A stretch of DNA of 64,000 bases, from NCBI GenBank assembly GCA_002839445.1, contig PGYB01000009.1:1-64000 (forward strand), written 5' to 3'. The notes beneath the pieces are model-generated. The model was given only the letters and a program-made list of their open reading frames with translations, had not been told where the DNA came from and did no database searches. Positions 33,864-42,325 of this stretch are shown piece after piece. Origin of the DNA: Candidatus Riflebacteria bacterium HGW-Riflebacteria-1. Lineage in GTDB: Bacteria > Muiribacteriota > Ozemobacteria > Ozemobacterales > Ozemobacteraceae. The stretch's first letter is position 1, and each line of letters opens with the position of its first letter. A program made the translations under genes and the position numbers.

Positions 33864-33878
33864 CAGATTCTTAATCTG
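33864..33878. promoter_or_regulatory. Inverted repeat in the BMC-P upstream region
   Basis: CAGATT-CTT-AATCTG is an inverted repeat with 6-base arms, 43 bases upstream of the first BMC-P start. On the minus strand it falls between a TTGCAT and a TAGATT hexamer spaced by 17 bases, so it could be an operator inside a promoter. The promoter boxes are weak and the call is tentative. Confidence 0.35.
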
Positions 33879-33983
33879 CATGCAACAATATTTCGCCAGA
33901 AAGCTCTTACGGATTCGCAGGCTTGTTTTTTTTGAAAGCTTGCGTATCTTGTAAGTAAGAAAAAAAACAACAGGAGGAGACAA

Positions 33984-34769
33984 ATGAAACTTCGCTTATT
34001 ACTGATTCTTGCCCTATTCTCTGCTTTGTCGCCATTGATGGCGGCGATTCAGGAAAAAACCGTTGAATACTCAATTGACGGCGTCATTCATGAGGGCTTT
34101 ATCGCTTTTGACGATGTAGTAGAGGGCTCGCGCCCGGGAATTCTCGTTATTCACGAATGGAAGGGCATCAGCGATCACGTTCGCCAGAGTTGTCGTCACC
34201 TGGCTGAGCTGGGCTATCTGGCTTTTGCGGCAGATATCTACGGCAAAAGTGTTCGGCCTGACAGCAATGAAGCTGCCGCCAAGCTGTCAGGCAGTTACAA
34301 AAAAGACCGGCCGCGACTGCGCGCCAAGGTTCTGGCTGGGCTTGAAGAAATGAAAAAGCTCGAACAGGTTGACGCAAAAAACACCGCGGCGATCGGTTAC
34401 TGTTTTGGCGGCACTACGGTGCTTGAACTGGCGCGAAGCGGTGCTGATGTTGCCGGAGTTGTCAGCTTTCATGGCGGTCTCGACAGTCCACAACCTGCCG
34501 ATGCTAAAAACATCAAGGGGAAAGTCCTGGTATTGCATGGCGCAATCGACCCGCATGTTCCAGACAGCGAAGTTGCCGCTTTTATGGCTGAAATGCGCGA
34601 TGCAAAAGTTGACTGGCAGCTGGTTCATTACGGAAGCGCAGTTCACAGCTTTACCAGCCCGGCAGCTGGTGATAACCCCAGCCTTGGTTCTGCTTATCAT
34701 GAGCTGACTGCGCGCCGCTCCTGGAAAGCCATGCAGGCTTTCTTCCTGGAGCTTTTTCCGAAACCCTGA
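33984..34769 (+). CDS. Exported dienelactone hydrolase family protein
   Basis: This 261-residue alpha/beta hydrolase carries the dienelactone hydrolase triad: nucleophile Cys140 in G-Y-C-F-G-G, Asp189 in H-G-A-I-D-P-H-V-P, and His221 in V-H-S-F. The Cys nucleophile in place of Ser is typical of the family. An N-terminal signal peptide (residues 1-21, ending L-M-A-A) implies a periplasmic location, unlike classical cytosolic dienelactone hydrolases. Substrate unknown. CAGGAGGAGA precedes the ATG. It is a single gene closed by a terminator, divergent from the BMC-P unit. Confidence 0.88.
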   Translation: MKLRLLLILALFSALSPLMAAIQEKTVEYSIDGVIHEGFIAFDDVVEGSRPGILVIHEWKGISDHVRQSCRHLAELGYLAFAADIYGKSVRPDSNEAAAKLSGSYKKDRPRLRAKVLAGLEEMKKLEQVDAKNTAAIGYCFGGTTVLELARSGADVAGVVSFHGGLDSPQPADAKNIKGKVLVLHGAIDPHVPDSEVAAFMAEMRDAKVDWQLVHYGSAVHSFTSPAAGDNPSLGSAYHELTARRSWKAMQAFFLELFPKP

Positions 34770-34784
34770 TTCTCTCTAAATAAC

Positions 34785-34812
34785 AAAAGCCCCGCCAACT
34801 GGCGGGGCTTTT
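34785..34812. terminator. Bidirectional intrinsic terminator
   Basis: The stem AAAAGCCCCGCC (34785-34796) pairs with GGCGGGGCTTTT (34801-34812) around loop AACT, followed by TGTT. The symmetric A and T flanks suit both the dienelactone hydrolase gene and the converging small gene at 34846. Confidence 0.9.
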
Positions 34813-34845
34813 GTTATGCTTGATTAGTGATCTTGTCGTAAGATT

Positions 34846-35040
34846 TCAGGCGTAAACGTCTACGCGGCTGCCAAGAGTCTTGATGGCTGGTTTTGGCTTA
34901 TTGGCAATACTTTCAGCTCTCGCCTGTTCAGGGCTGGGTCTGGCCGGTTCTTCGCGCGCTCTCTGGGTTTCACGTGGTTCGGGCTCACGTGAGTACTCAA
35001 CAGGTCGCGGCTGGTACCCAGAAACTCTTTCTGCTGCCAT
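34846..35040 (-). CDS. Small disordered Pro/Arg/Glu-rich protein
   Basis: A 64-residue protein. The frame opens at 35061, but the ATG at 35040 is preferred because AAAGGGGGCATATT lies directly upstream. The body is rich in Pro, Arg and Glu and is probably disordered, ending in T-L-G-S-R-V-D-V-Y-A. The short conserved-looking tail recalls small proteins of unknown function that end in G-x-x-V-D/N-V-x-A. I recognise no family. The good ribosome site and a flanking terminator support it as a gene. Confidence 0.6.
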   Translation of the reverse strand: MAAERVSGYQPRPVEYSREPEPRETQRAREEPARPSPEQARAESIANKPKPAIKTLGSRVDVYA

Positions 35041-35146
35041 AATATGCCCCCTTTCTGTCACGCCAGTTTAATTTAACTGGCAAATTTATGTTCTTCTATA
35101 ACAATATCCATTTCAGATCAAAAACGCAATGCTGCACGAAGAATTG

Positions 35147-36856
35147 TTAATTTTTCAGCTTTCTGACTGAAGAGACGAAATGGCGCATCAGACCGGCTGT
35201 CGAAGAATCATGCGCGCTGAGATCGACTTCCTTTCCAGACAAAAGAGCCTCTTCTTCGCTCAAAATTTTCTGTGCCAGCACTTTGCCAAGCTCAACTCCC
35301 CACTGGTCGAAGCTGTTAACGCGCCATATCACACCCTGCACAAATATCTTCATTTCATACAGCGCTGTTAGCATGCCGAGATTGTGTGGCGTCAGCTTTT
35401 TAACCAGCAGCGAAGAAGTGGGGCGGTTGCCTGTGAATACTTTATGTGGCTGCAGCACGCTCTGCTGCTCCGGCGAAGCGTTACTTTGCTGCAGGTCTTC
35501 TTTTACTTCGTGTAGTGTTTTGCCTTTCATCAGGGCTTCTGTCTGAGCAAAGAAATTGGCCATAAGCTTGCGGTGATGATCGCCAACCGGGTTGTGAGTT
35601 TCGATGAAGCCTATAAAATCGGCAGGAATCAACTTCTTGCCCTGATGAATCAGTTGATAAAAAGCGTGCTGCCCATTGGTGCCGGGTTCGCCCCATATAA
35701 TCGGACCCGTCTGGTAGTTGACCGCATTCCCTTCGCGATCGACAGATTTGCCGTTGCTTTCCATGTCGCCCTGCTGAAAATAAGCGGCAAAGCGATGCAG
35801 ATACTGATCGTAGGGCAGTATGGCCATGCTTTCGGCGCCAAAAAAGTTGTTATACCAGACTCCGAGCAGTGCCATGATCACTGGAATATTTGCTTCATAA
35901 GGAGTGTTGAGGAAATGTTGATCGAGAGCGTGCGCGCCTTCGAGCAGTTCTTCAAAGCGTGCGAAGCCGATTGCAAGAGCTATTGGCAGTCCGATCGCCG
36001 ACCATGAAGAGTAGCGGCCGCCGACCCAGTCCCAGAATTCAAACATGTTGCTGGTATCGATGCCGAATGCAGCAACCGCTTTTTTATTGGTAGAAAGCGC
36101 GACAAAATGTGAGGCCACGGCTTTTTCATCGCTCAACTTTTTGAGCAGCCACTCGCGTGCTGTATGTGCGTTGGTCATAGTTTCCTGGGTCGTAAAAGTC
36201 TTGGAGGCAACTATGAACATGGTTTCTTCGGGCGGCAGGTCGCGGGTCTTTTCAACAAAATCTGTGCCGTCAACGTTCGAGACAAATCTTGTCTGTGGGC
36301 CGTCAGCGTAGTGTTTGAGGGCTTCAGTTATCATCACCGGGCCAAGGTCAGAGCCGCCAATGCCGATGTTAACAACATATCTGATCTTTTTGCCGGTGAA
36401 ACCTTTCCATTCACCAGATCTCACCCGCGCGCAGAATTGCTTCATCCTGCCGAGAACCTCATTTATCTCTGGCATGACATCTTTGCCGTCGACCATCACT
36501 GGCTTGTTTGACCGGTTGCGTAACGCGGTGTGCAAAACAGCGCGGTCTTCGGTCCAGTTAATTTTTTCACCCGAAAACATGGCTTGAGCAGCTTCCTTGA
36601 CTCCAGAGGCCTGCGCCAGCTTTACCAGAAGCCCCATGGTTTCTTCGTTTATGCGATTCTTTGAATAGTCGAACAGCAGATCGCCAAACTTGAGGCTGAA
36701 CTTGGCAAAACGCTGATTATCAAGCGCAAACATATCGCGCATGTGCAGATTCTTGATCGCTTCATAATGCGCTGCCAGATTCTTCCACTCCTCGCACTGG
36801 GTTAGAGTTTTTCCCTTTTCGATTTCTCTGTCTGTTTTTGCGGAAAAAAAGTTCAT
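35147..36856 (-). CDS. pgi: Glucose-6-phosphate isomerase
   Basis: This 569-residue cytosolic enzyme interconverts glucose 6-phosphate and fructose 6-phosphate in glycolysis and gluconeogenesis. It is of the long (E. coli-type) PGI class. Visible motifs are G-I-G-G-S-D-L-G-P near residue 160, the catalytic E/H region with [15 protein letters not shown], and the C-terminal [11 protein letters not shown]. The ATG is preceded by CAGGAGAC. It is monocistronic and divergent from the nitrilase gene. Confidence 0.97.
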   Translation of the reverse strand: MNFFSAKTDREIEKGKTLTQCEEWKNLAAHYEAIKNLHMRDMFALDNQRFAKFSLKFGDLLFDYSKNRINEETMGLLVKLAQASGVKEAAQAMFSGEKINWTEDRAVLHTALRNRSNKPVMVDGKDVMPEINEVLGRMKQFCARVRSGEWKGFTGKKIRYVVNIGIGGSDLGPVMITEALKHYADGPQTRFVSNVDGTDFVEKTRDLPPEETMFIVASKTFTTQETMTNAHTAREWLLKKLSDEKAVASHFVALSTNKKAVAAFGIDTSNMFEFWDWVGGRYSSWSAIGLPIALAIGFARFEELLEGAHALDQHFLNTPYEANIPVIMALLGVWYNNFFGAESMAILPYDQYLHRFAAYFQQGDMESNGKSVDREGNAVNYQTGPIIWGEPGTNGQHAFYQLIHQGKKLIPADFIGFIETHNPVGDHHRKLMANFFAQTEALMKGKTLHEVKEDLQQSNASPEQQSVLQPHKVFTGNRPTSSLLVKKLTPHNLGMLTALYEMKIFVQGVIWRVNSFDQWGVELGKVLAQKILSEEEALLSGKEVDLSAHDSSTAGLMRHFVSSVRKLKN

Positions 36857-37012
36857 TGCTGATAGTCTCCTGTTATATATCTATGATGCCTTTATAACCC
36901 GGAACCCGCTCAAACATCAACCCTGTTTCTGGAACTCCACGAAAACCGGCCGAAGTGTGATGTCTGGCGTGTTTTCGGCATTTGATGCGGGTGTGCAAAG
37001 GCAAGGAAAATG

Positions 37013-37021
37013 TGCTATAAT
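37013..37021 (+). promoter_or_regulatory. Extended -10 promoter for the hydrolase/CoA-transferase unit
   Basis: TGCTATAAT is a perfect extended -10 element (TG-N-TATAAT), 53 bases upstream of the hydrolase ATG. No good -35 box lies at the normal distance, which is usual for extended -10 promoters. Confidence 0.6.
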
Positions 37022-37073
37022 CATCAACTATGTCGGGATGTAAAACGCATAATTCTAAGGAGTTTTTTGAAGT

Positions 37074-37967
37074 ATGCAAAAAATGGTAGCAGCAGCGGTA
37101 CAGTTTTCGATTGAACCAATGGCCGTAGAACGCAACATGGACAGAGCCTACGAGCTCATTTCTGAATGCCATAAATCCTCCAGTGCCAATTTGATTGTAC
37201 TGCCAGAAAGCTTTACCACCGGATTTACTCCAAAGGGCACGGTTGAAGACCTCTGGGAAGCCGTTGACACGATTCCTGGCCGCCTGACCGACCGGGCTGT
37301 CGCCTGGGCAAAAGAGTTTAACTGCTACATCTGCTTTCCGACCTATGAACGCGGACCGCAAAAAAACATTGTATACAACAGCGCCGCCCTGGTTGGCCCA
37401 GAAGGCCTGCTTGGCGTGTACCGCAAAACTCACCCATTCCCGACCGAGCGCATTGAAGGTGGTGGCTGGACCACTCCTGGCAGCGACTCATGCTGTATTG
37501 AAACCCCTATCGGCAAAATCGGCATCGTGATCTGCTATGATGGCGATTTCCCAGAGCTGGCCAGAGTTACCACTCTAAAAGGCGCCGAAGTTATCTGCAG
37601 ACCATCGGCTTTTATGCGCACCTTCGACCATTGGGAGCTCACTAACCGCGCGCGGGCTTATGACAACCATGTTTACTGGGTTGCTACCAACAGCGTTGGC
37701 CCAGATGCCAGCGGCGCGTGGTTTTTTGGCTCGTCGATGATAGTTCACCCCTCTGGTGTAAAGCTGTCGCAGGCCCGCTCGTGTGATGAATATGTCTGGG
37801 CAAGCCTTGATCCTGACCCGATAAGAACTGTCATGCCAAACACCTCAACACCACAGATATTTGACCACATTGAAGATCGTAACGTAACATCCTATGAGGG
37901 AATTCTTGGCATTGGCCGCTCGTCTTTCGAGCCCGCCCGCCGCATTCCCTACACTCGCTGGAGATAA
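37074..37967 (+). CDS. Carbon-nitrogen hydrolase (nitrilase superfamily)
   Basis: This 297-residue cytosolic enzyme has the Glu-Lys-Cys triad of the nitrilase/amidase superfamily: Glu45 in L-P-E-S-F, Lys118 in Y-R-K-T-H-P-F, and Cys154 in I-C-Y-D-G-D-F-P-E. It would hydrolyse an amide or N-carbamoyl C-N bond; the substrate branch cannot be named from motifs. The following CoA-transferase gene begins 3 bases after its stop, so the two products may act in one pathway. AAGGAG precedes the ATG by a slightly long distance. Confidence 0.9.
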   Translation: MQKMVAAAVQFSIEPMAVERNMDRAYELISECHKSSSANLIVLPESFTTGFTPKGTVEDLWEAVDTIPGRLTDRAVAWAKEFNCYICFPTYERGPQKNIVYNSAALVGPEGLLGVYRKTHPFPTERIEGGGWTTPGSDSCCIETPIGKIGIVICYDGDFPELARVTTLKGAEVICRPSAFMRTFDHWELTNRARAYDNHVYWVATNSVGPDASGAWFFGSSMIVHPSGVKLSQARSCDEYVWASLDPDPIRTVMPNTSTPQIFDHIEDRNVTSYEGILGIGRSSFEPARRIPYTRWR

Positions 37968-37970
37968 GAC

Positions 37971-39155
37971 ATGGCCGGTCCTTTAGCAGGAATTAAAGTA
38001 GTAGATTTGACCCGGGTTCTGGCAGGCCCTTTCTGCACTATGACCCTCGCCGATCTTGGCGCTGAAGTTGTCAAAGTCGAAAAGCCCGGAAGCGGCGACG
38101 ACTCGCGCGCGTTTGGCCCACATCAGCACGGTGAAAGCGCTTATTTTATGAGCATCAACCGCGGCAAAAAAAGTCTTACTCTCGATCTCAAGTCTGAAAA
38201 GGGGCGCGAAGTCCTTTTAAAGCTGGTCGCGCAGGCTGACGTGCTCGTCGAAAATTTCAAACCAGGTGTCATGCAAAAGCTTGGCCTTGGCTATGAAGCT
38301 CTCAGTAAGATCAATCCTCGACTTATTTACTGCGCCTCTTCGGGTTTCGGCCAGACTGGGCCATACAGCAGTCGGCCTGCCTATGACCTGATCATTCAGG
38401 GAATGGGTGGTCTGATGAGTATTACCGGTCCAGATGCCAGTCAGCCAACTAAGGTCGGCAGTTCGATTGCCGACATTTTTGCCGGAGTTTTTTCGGCGAT
38501 TGGCATTCTCAGTGCGTTGCATGCCCGGCATACTAGCGGCCGCGGCCAGATGGTCGATATTGCCATGCTTGACTGCATGGTTTCGATTCTTGAGAATGCG
38601 GTGGCCCGCTACACTGTTTCTGGTGTGGATCCGGTGCCGATAGGTAACCGACACCCTTCGATCGCGCCGTTCGCTTCAATTAAGACTTCTGATGGCTACA
38701 TAAACATTGCCTGCGGCAATGATGTACTCTGGAGCAAGCTTTGCGAAATTATTGAGCGCCCTGATCTTGCCCAGGACCCGCGCTATTTAACTAATCGCGG
38801 GCGCTGCGATCATATGACAGAACTTCTGCCAGTCCTCAATGATGCCATGAGCCTGTTTTCGTCTGATTTCTGGCTTGAAAAGCTTGCGGCCGGGCATGTT
38901 CCTGCCGGACCGATTAATTCAATAAGTCAGGTTCTTAATGATCCGCAGGTGCTGGCGCGCAAAATGGTTGTTGAAATGGCGCATCCTGTTGCCGGTATGA
39001 TAAAAATTCCGGGCTCACCGTTGAACCTCTCTGATACTCCTGCCGAGGTCAAATTGCCGGCCCCGGTGCTTGGCCAGCACAATGAAGAAATTCTTCAGAT
39101 GCTTGGCTATTCAGGCGAACAGATAGCTGAGTTAAAAGAAGTTAACGCGATCTAA
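37971..39155 (+). CDS. Family III CoA transferase (CaiB/BaiF type)
   Basis: This 394-residue protein belongs to the family III acyl-CoA transferases, which move CoA between carboxylic acids through an aspartyl-CoA thioester. The N-terminal V-V-D-L-T-R-V-L-A-G-P-F and V-E-K-P-G-S-G-D-D motifs are typical. The catalytic Asp lies in A-Y-D-L-I-I-Q-G-M-G-G-L (about residue 142). The donor and acceptor acids are unknown. It forms a two-gene unit with the upstream C-N hydrolase, with TAA-gac-ATG spacing. Confidence 0.92.
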   Translation: MAGPLAGIKVVDLTRVLAGPFCTMTLADLGAEVVKVEKPGSGDDSRAFGPHQHGESAYFMSINRGKKSLTLDLKSEKGREVLLKLVAQADVLVENFKPGVMQKLGLGYEALSKINPRLIYCASSGFGQTGPYSSRPAYDLIIQGMGGLMSITGPDASQPTKVGSSIADIFAGVFSAIGILSALHARHTSGRGQMVDIAMLDCMVSILENAVARYTVSGVDPVPIGNRHPSIAPFASIKTSDGYINIACGNDVLWSKLCEIIERPDLAQDPRYLTNRGRCDHMTELLPVLNDAMSLFSSDFWLEKLAAGHVPAGPINSISQVLNDPQVLARKMVVEMAHPVAGMIKIPGSPLNLSDTPAEVKLPAPVLGQHNEEILQMLGYSGEQIAELKEVNAI

Positions 39156-39272
39156 GAGTCCGTGGGACATCCGTGGCATTCGTGGCAGAAAAGCGAAATT
39201 TATTGCTTATTTTGGCTGAATCTGCTACAATGCTCAAACAGGTTTTGAATGCTGTTAAATCAGCCTGACCTA

Positions 39273-39345
39273 CGGGGCGTAGCGCAGTTGGTAGCGTACT
39301 TGAATGGGGTTCAAGTGGTCGCTGGTTCGAGTCCAGTCGCCCCGA
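39273..39345 (+). tRNA. tRNA-Pro (anticodon GGG)
   Basis: A complete 73-base cloverleaf: acceptor CGGGGCG pairing with CGCCCCG, D arm with stems GCGC/GCGT, anticodon stem CTTGA/TCAAG with loop ATGGGGT (anticodon GGG at 34-36), and T arm GCTGG/CCAGT with loop TTCGAGT. C1-G72 and discriminator A73 fit bacterial tRNA-Pro identity. The 3' CCA is not encoded and must be added. It reads CCC codons, with wobble to CCU. Confidence 0.97.
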
Positions 39346-39347
39346 TC

Positions 39348-39380
39348 GAAAGCCGTCATTAGAAATAGTGGCGGCTTTTC
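39348..39380 (+). terminator. Hairpin after tRNA-Pro
   Basis: GAAAGCCG (39348-39355) can pair with CGGCTTTTC (39372-39380) across a 16-base loop region, ending in a short T run. It is probably the terminator of the tRNA transcript, though the loop is long and the T run short. Confidence 0.5.
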
Positions 39381-39469
39381 GCTTCTAGACAAAATCTTTC
39401 TGGACAAATTACTGGCATAAGCCTATTATGGCAAAAAATCAGTTTAACAAGGAAAAGGAGCTAATTTAA

Positions 39470-40654
39470 ATGAAACACGCAGCTGTTAAATTCGATACCG
39501 CCTGTATCCATGCGGGTCAAGCACCAGACAAACTTTTTGGTGGCGTCAGTGTTCCGATATTTCAATCTTCGACTTTTGCGTTTGAAGATGCTGACCAGGG
39601 CGCAGCAAGATTTTCTGGCAAAGACAGTGGCTATAAATACACCAGAATAGGTAATCCTACCAATGCGGCTCTTGAGAGCTGCATAGCTGAGCTTGAAGGC
39701 GGCGCTGCAGGTCTGGCAACCGCTACCGGTATGTCGGCGATCTCAACGGTGTTCATGACCTTTCTTGGCGCTGGCAAACACATTGTTTCGACCGGGTCTG
39801 TTTATGGCCCGACCAGAACTCTGCTCGAAAATGAGCTGGTCAGGTTTGGCGTAGAATCCACCTTTGTTGATACTTCTGACGTCGAGAACATCCAGAAAGC
39901 TCTAAAAAGCAATACCGCACTCATCTATGTCGAAACTCCGGCAAACCCGACTCTGAGCATAACTGATATTGCGGCGGCAGCAAAAATAGCCAAAGAAGCC
40001 GGCGCGTTGCTGGTTGTCGACAATACTTTCTGCAGCCCGCTTTTGCAGAAACCGATCGAGCTTGGTGCTGATATTGTGTTGCACAGCATGACCAAATTTA
40101 TTAACGGTCACAGCGACGTAGTAGCTGGCATGCTGGTAACCAGCACGCTTGAACTCAGAAGCAAGATGCACAAAGTTCTCTGTCAGATGGGCGGAACCAT
40201 AGATCCGCATCAGGCCTGGCTGGTTTTGCGTGGAGTGAAGACTCTTGCGTTGCGCGTTAAAGCGGCTCAGGCCAGCTCTATTCTTCTTGCCGAAGAGCTT
40301 GAAAAACACCCCAAGATTGAATGGGTTAAATACCCGGGTCTGAAGTCACACCCGCAATATGAACTGGCAAAGCGGCAGATGTCAGGGCCAGGCGCCATGA
40401 TTTCATTTGAACTTAAGGGCGGTGTGAAAGCTGGCAAGACTGTTATGGATGCCGTAAGGATCAGCACATTAGCCGTTTCACTGGGCGGAATCGAAAGCTT
40501 GATTCAGCACCCGGCCAGCATGACCCATGCCAGCATGGGACCAAAGGCCAGAGCAGAAGCCGGCATTTCTGATGGCCTGGTAAGGTTTTCTGTGGGCTGT
40601 GAAGACTACGAAGATATCAAGGCTGACCTGTGGCAGGCGCTCGACAAGATTTAA
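39470..40654 (+). CDS. PLP-dependent Cys/Met metabolism lyase (methionine gamma-lyase-like)
   Basis: This 394-residue protein is a fold-type I PLP enzyme of the trans-sulfuration family. The PLP lysine is Lys209 in S-M-T-K-F-I-N-G-H-S-D. Y-T-R-I-G-N-P-T (about 57-64) and V-E-T-P-A-N-P-T are family signatures. The C-terminal L-I-Q-H-P-A-S-M-T-H and A-G-I-S-D-G-L-V-R-F-S-V-G are closest to methionine gamma-lyases. However, the Cys next to the active-site Tyr in classical MGL is Pro here (V-Y-G-P-T, Tyr112), so cystathionine gamma-lyase or O-acetylhomoserine sulfhydrylase activity is possible. AAAGGAG precedes the ATG. It is monocistronic with its own terminator. Confidence 0.88.
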   Translation: MKHAAVKFDTACIHAGQAPDKLFGGVSVPIFQSSTFAFEDADQGAARFSGKDSGYKYTRIGNPTNAALESCIAELEGGAAGLATATGMSAISTVFMTFLGAGKHIVSTGSVYGPTRTLLENELVRFGVESTFVDTSDVENIQKALKSNTALIYVETPANPTLSITDIAAAAKIAKEAGALLVVDNTFCSPLLQKPIELGADIVLHSMTKFINGHSDVVAGMLVTSTLELRSKMHKVLCQMGGTIDPHQAWLVLRGVKTLALRVKAAQASSILLAEELEKHPKIEWVKYPGLKSHPQYELAKRQMSGPGAMISFELKGGVKAGKTVMDAVRISTLAVSLGGIESLIQHPASMTHASMGPKARAEAGISDGLVRFSVGCEDYEDIKADLWQALDKI

Positions 40655-40680
40655 TCGCCAAGACTTATTAACAAACTAAA

Positions 40681-40721
40681 AACAACGCCTCTGAATCTCA
40701 TGTTCAGGGGCGTTGTTTTTT
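40681..40721 (+). terminator. Intrinsic terminator after PLP lyase gene
   Basis: AACAACGCCTCTGAA (40681-40695) pairs with TTCAGGGGCGTTGTT (40703-40717) with one G-T wobble, loop TCTCATG, followed by a T run. Confidence 0.9.
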
Positions 40722-40793
40722 GCCGACTCGCTACCAGTTTCACTCTGAATTCTTTCGTAGATACCTTCGGCATTGTTTTCTTATATGTCTTTT

Positions 40794-40811
40794 CGTGCTC
40801 GTGCTCGTGCC
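40794..40811. repeat. CGTGCT short tandem repeat
   Basis: The unit CGTGCT occurs as two copies plus CGTGCC in the gap between converging terminators (40722-40893). That gap otherwise shows nothing recognisable. The leader TGTCTTTTCGTGCT resembles the sequence before the TATCG repeat near 20345. Confidence 0.6.
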
Positions 40812-40893
40812 TCATGGATGCGGGCACACTTGCAGCGAACGATTTTTTTGAATGTTATTAGAAAGAGCTTTGCCAAACAGGTTTGCCGCGCAT

Positions 40894-40926
40894 AAAAAAA
40901 GCCGCCGGCATTGGCCGGCGGCTTTT
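40894..40926 (-). terminator. Intrinsic terminator after pilC/gspF
   Basis: On the minus strand GCCGCCGGC pairs with GCCGGCGGC around a 4-base loop, extended by an A/T flank and ending in a run of seven T. It lies 15 bases after the pilC stop. Confidence 0.92.
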
Positions 40927-40940
40927 GAGTAGCAGTCTGA

Positions 40941-42146
40941 TCAGGTGGCGTTAACCAGCTTGAGCATTGGCATGAAAACCGCGAGAACGATACCGCCGAT
41001 TACGACGCCCATGAACACGATAACGATCGGTTCGATAACTGAAGTCAGGCCCTTAACGGCGTTGTCTACTTCGGAGTCGTAAAAGTCTGCGATCTTTGAA
41101 AGCATCTTGTCGAGTTCACCGGTTTCTTCACCAACCGCGATCATTTGAACAACCATCGGTGGGAAAACCCCTGAGTTCTTTAGAGGATCAGCAATAGATT
41201 CACCTTCACGAATCGAAACGCGGGTTTTATCAACCGCTTCGGCGATGATGACGTTGCCTGCGGTCTGCGAGGTAACTTCGAGTGCCTGAAGAATCGGAAC
41301 GCCCGAGGCGATAAGAGTTCCAAGGGTTCTGGTAAATTTAGCAACCGCAACTTTGCGCATCATCAGGCCGATTGCCGGCATGCGCAATATGTTGGTGTCG
41401 AATATGCGCGCGCCGGTCTTGGTCTGGAAGAAGTTCCAGATCAGGATAGGTACCGCGACGATGGCCGGAATGATGATGAACCACCAGGCAAGCATAAAGT
41501 CTGAAGTGCCAAGCAGAATCTGCGTAGCCAGGGGCAATTCAACGTTCATACCCAGGAAGATTTCTTTGAACTGAGGCAGAACGAAGAGAACGAGTGCAAG
41601 AACAACCAGGCCGGCGATAGCGAATACGACGACCGGGTAGGTGAGTGCGCCCTTGACCTTTGATTTGAGGTTCTCAGAGCTTTCAAGATAGTCGGCAAGA
41701 CGCTCAAGAATCTGGTCAAGAATACCGCCGACTTCGCCGGCCTTTACCAGTGAGCAGAACAGGTCGCTGAATATGCGGGGATGCTTTTCAAGAGACTTGG
41801 AAAAGGTAGCTCCACCTTCGACGTCTGTTCTGATCTGGCTGATAACCTTCTTGAAGGTCGGGTTTTCGGCTTGTGCCTGCAGAATGGTCAGACAGCGCAC
41901 GAGTGGAACGCCTGATCCGATCATTGTGGCGAACTGTCGGGCGAAGATACAGACTTCCTGGGAACTGACGCCGCGCTGCAGAAAGCTGAACGAAATGCCG
42001 CCAGATCCCTTTTTTTCAGTAATATTAGTGACGAAATAGCCCTTCTCGCGCAACTTGGCGATACAGACTTCTTTGCTTTCGCCTTCCATTTCGGCTGAAA
42101 CTATTTTGCCATCCCAGTTTCTGGCCTTATAAGCGAAGGTCGCCAT
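40941..42146 (-). CDS. pilC: Type IV pilus/type II secretion platform protein (PilC/GspF)
   Basis: This 401-residue full-length GspF-family protein is the inner-membrane platform that couples the assembly ATPase to the growing pilus. The N-terminal cytoplasmic region has F-A-Y-K-A-R-N-W-D-G-K. Two T2SSF domains follow: R-Q-F-A-T-M-I-G-S-G-V-P-L near residue 69 and R-T-L-G-T-L-I-A-S-G-V-P-I near 272. Membrane segments are at about 170-195, 220-240 and 375-395. GAAGGAGGG precedes the ATG. It stands alone between terminators, away from the pilB locus, showing a dispersed pilus system. Confidence 0.92.
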   Translation of the reverse strand: MATFAYKARNWDGKIVSAEMEGESKEVCIAKLREKGYFVTNITEKKGSGGISFSFLQRGVSSQEVCIFARQFATMIGSGVPLVRCLTILQAQAENPTFKKVISQIRTDVEGGATFSKSLEKHPRIFSDLFCSLVKAGEVGGILDQILERLADYLESSENLKSKVKGALTYPVVVFAIAGLVVLALVLFVLPQFKEIFLGMNVELPLATQILLGTSDFMLAWWFIIIPAIVAVPILIWNFFQTKTGARIFDTNILRMPAIGLMMRKVAVAKFTRTLGTLIASGVPILQALEVTSQTAGNVIIAEAVDKTRVSIREGESIADPLKNSGVFPPMVVQMIAVGEETGELDKMLSKIADFYDSEVDNAVKGLTSVIEPIVIVFMGVVIGGIVLAVFMPMLKLVNAT

Positions 42147-42227
42147 GAAAAACCCTCCTTCAATTTACGTGCATACCACAGAACCGCCCGAAAAAATTCC
42201 GGGTAAAGTAATGATAATTTCAAGTGT

Positions 42228-42257
42228 AGTATAAAACGAATCGGTAATATTGGGCAA
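42228..42257 (-). promoter_or_regulatory. Candidate pilC promoter
   Basis: On the minus strand TTGCCC (42257-42252) and TATACT (42233-42228) are separated by 18 bases, four and five matches to consensus. They lie about 85 bases upstream of the pilC start. Confidence 0.5.
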
Positions 42258-42325
42258 ATATTTAATTAACAATCAGAAAAACTCTTTAACTGGACAGATA
42301 TTTTTCTCTGAGTTAGCATGTTGCC

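Noticed and set aside
36873..37433. Minus-strand open frame of 186 codons near pgi
   Set aside because: It covers the start of the nitrilase-family gene, whose catalytic Glu and Lys codons lie here, and has no recognisable motifs.
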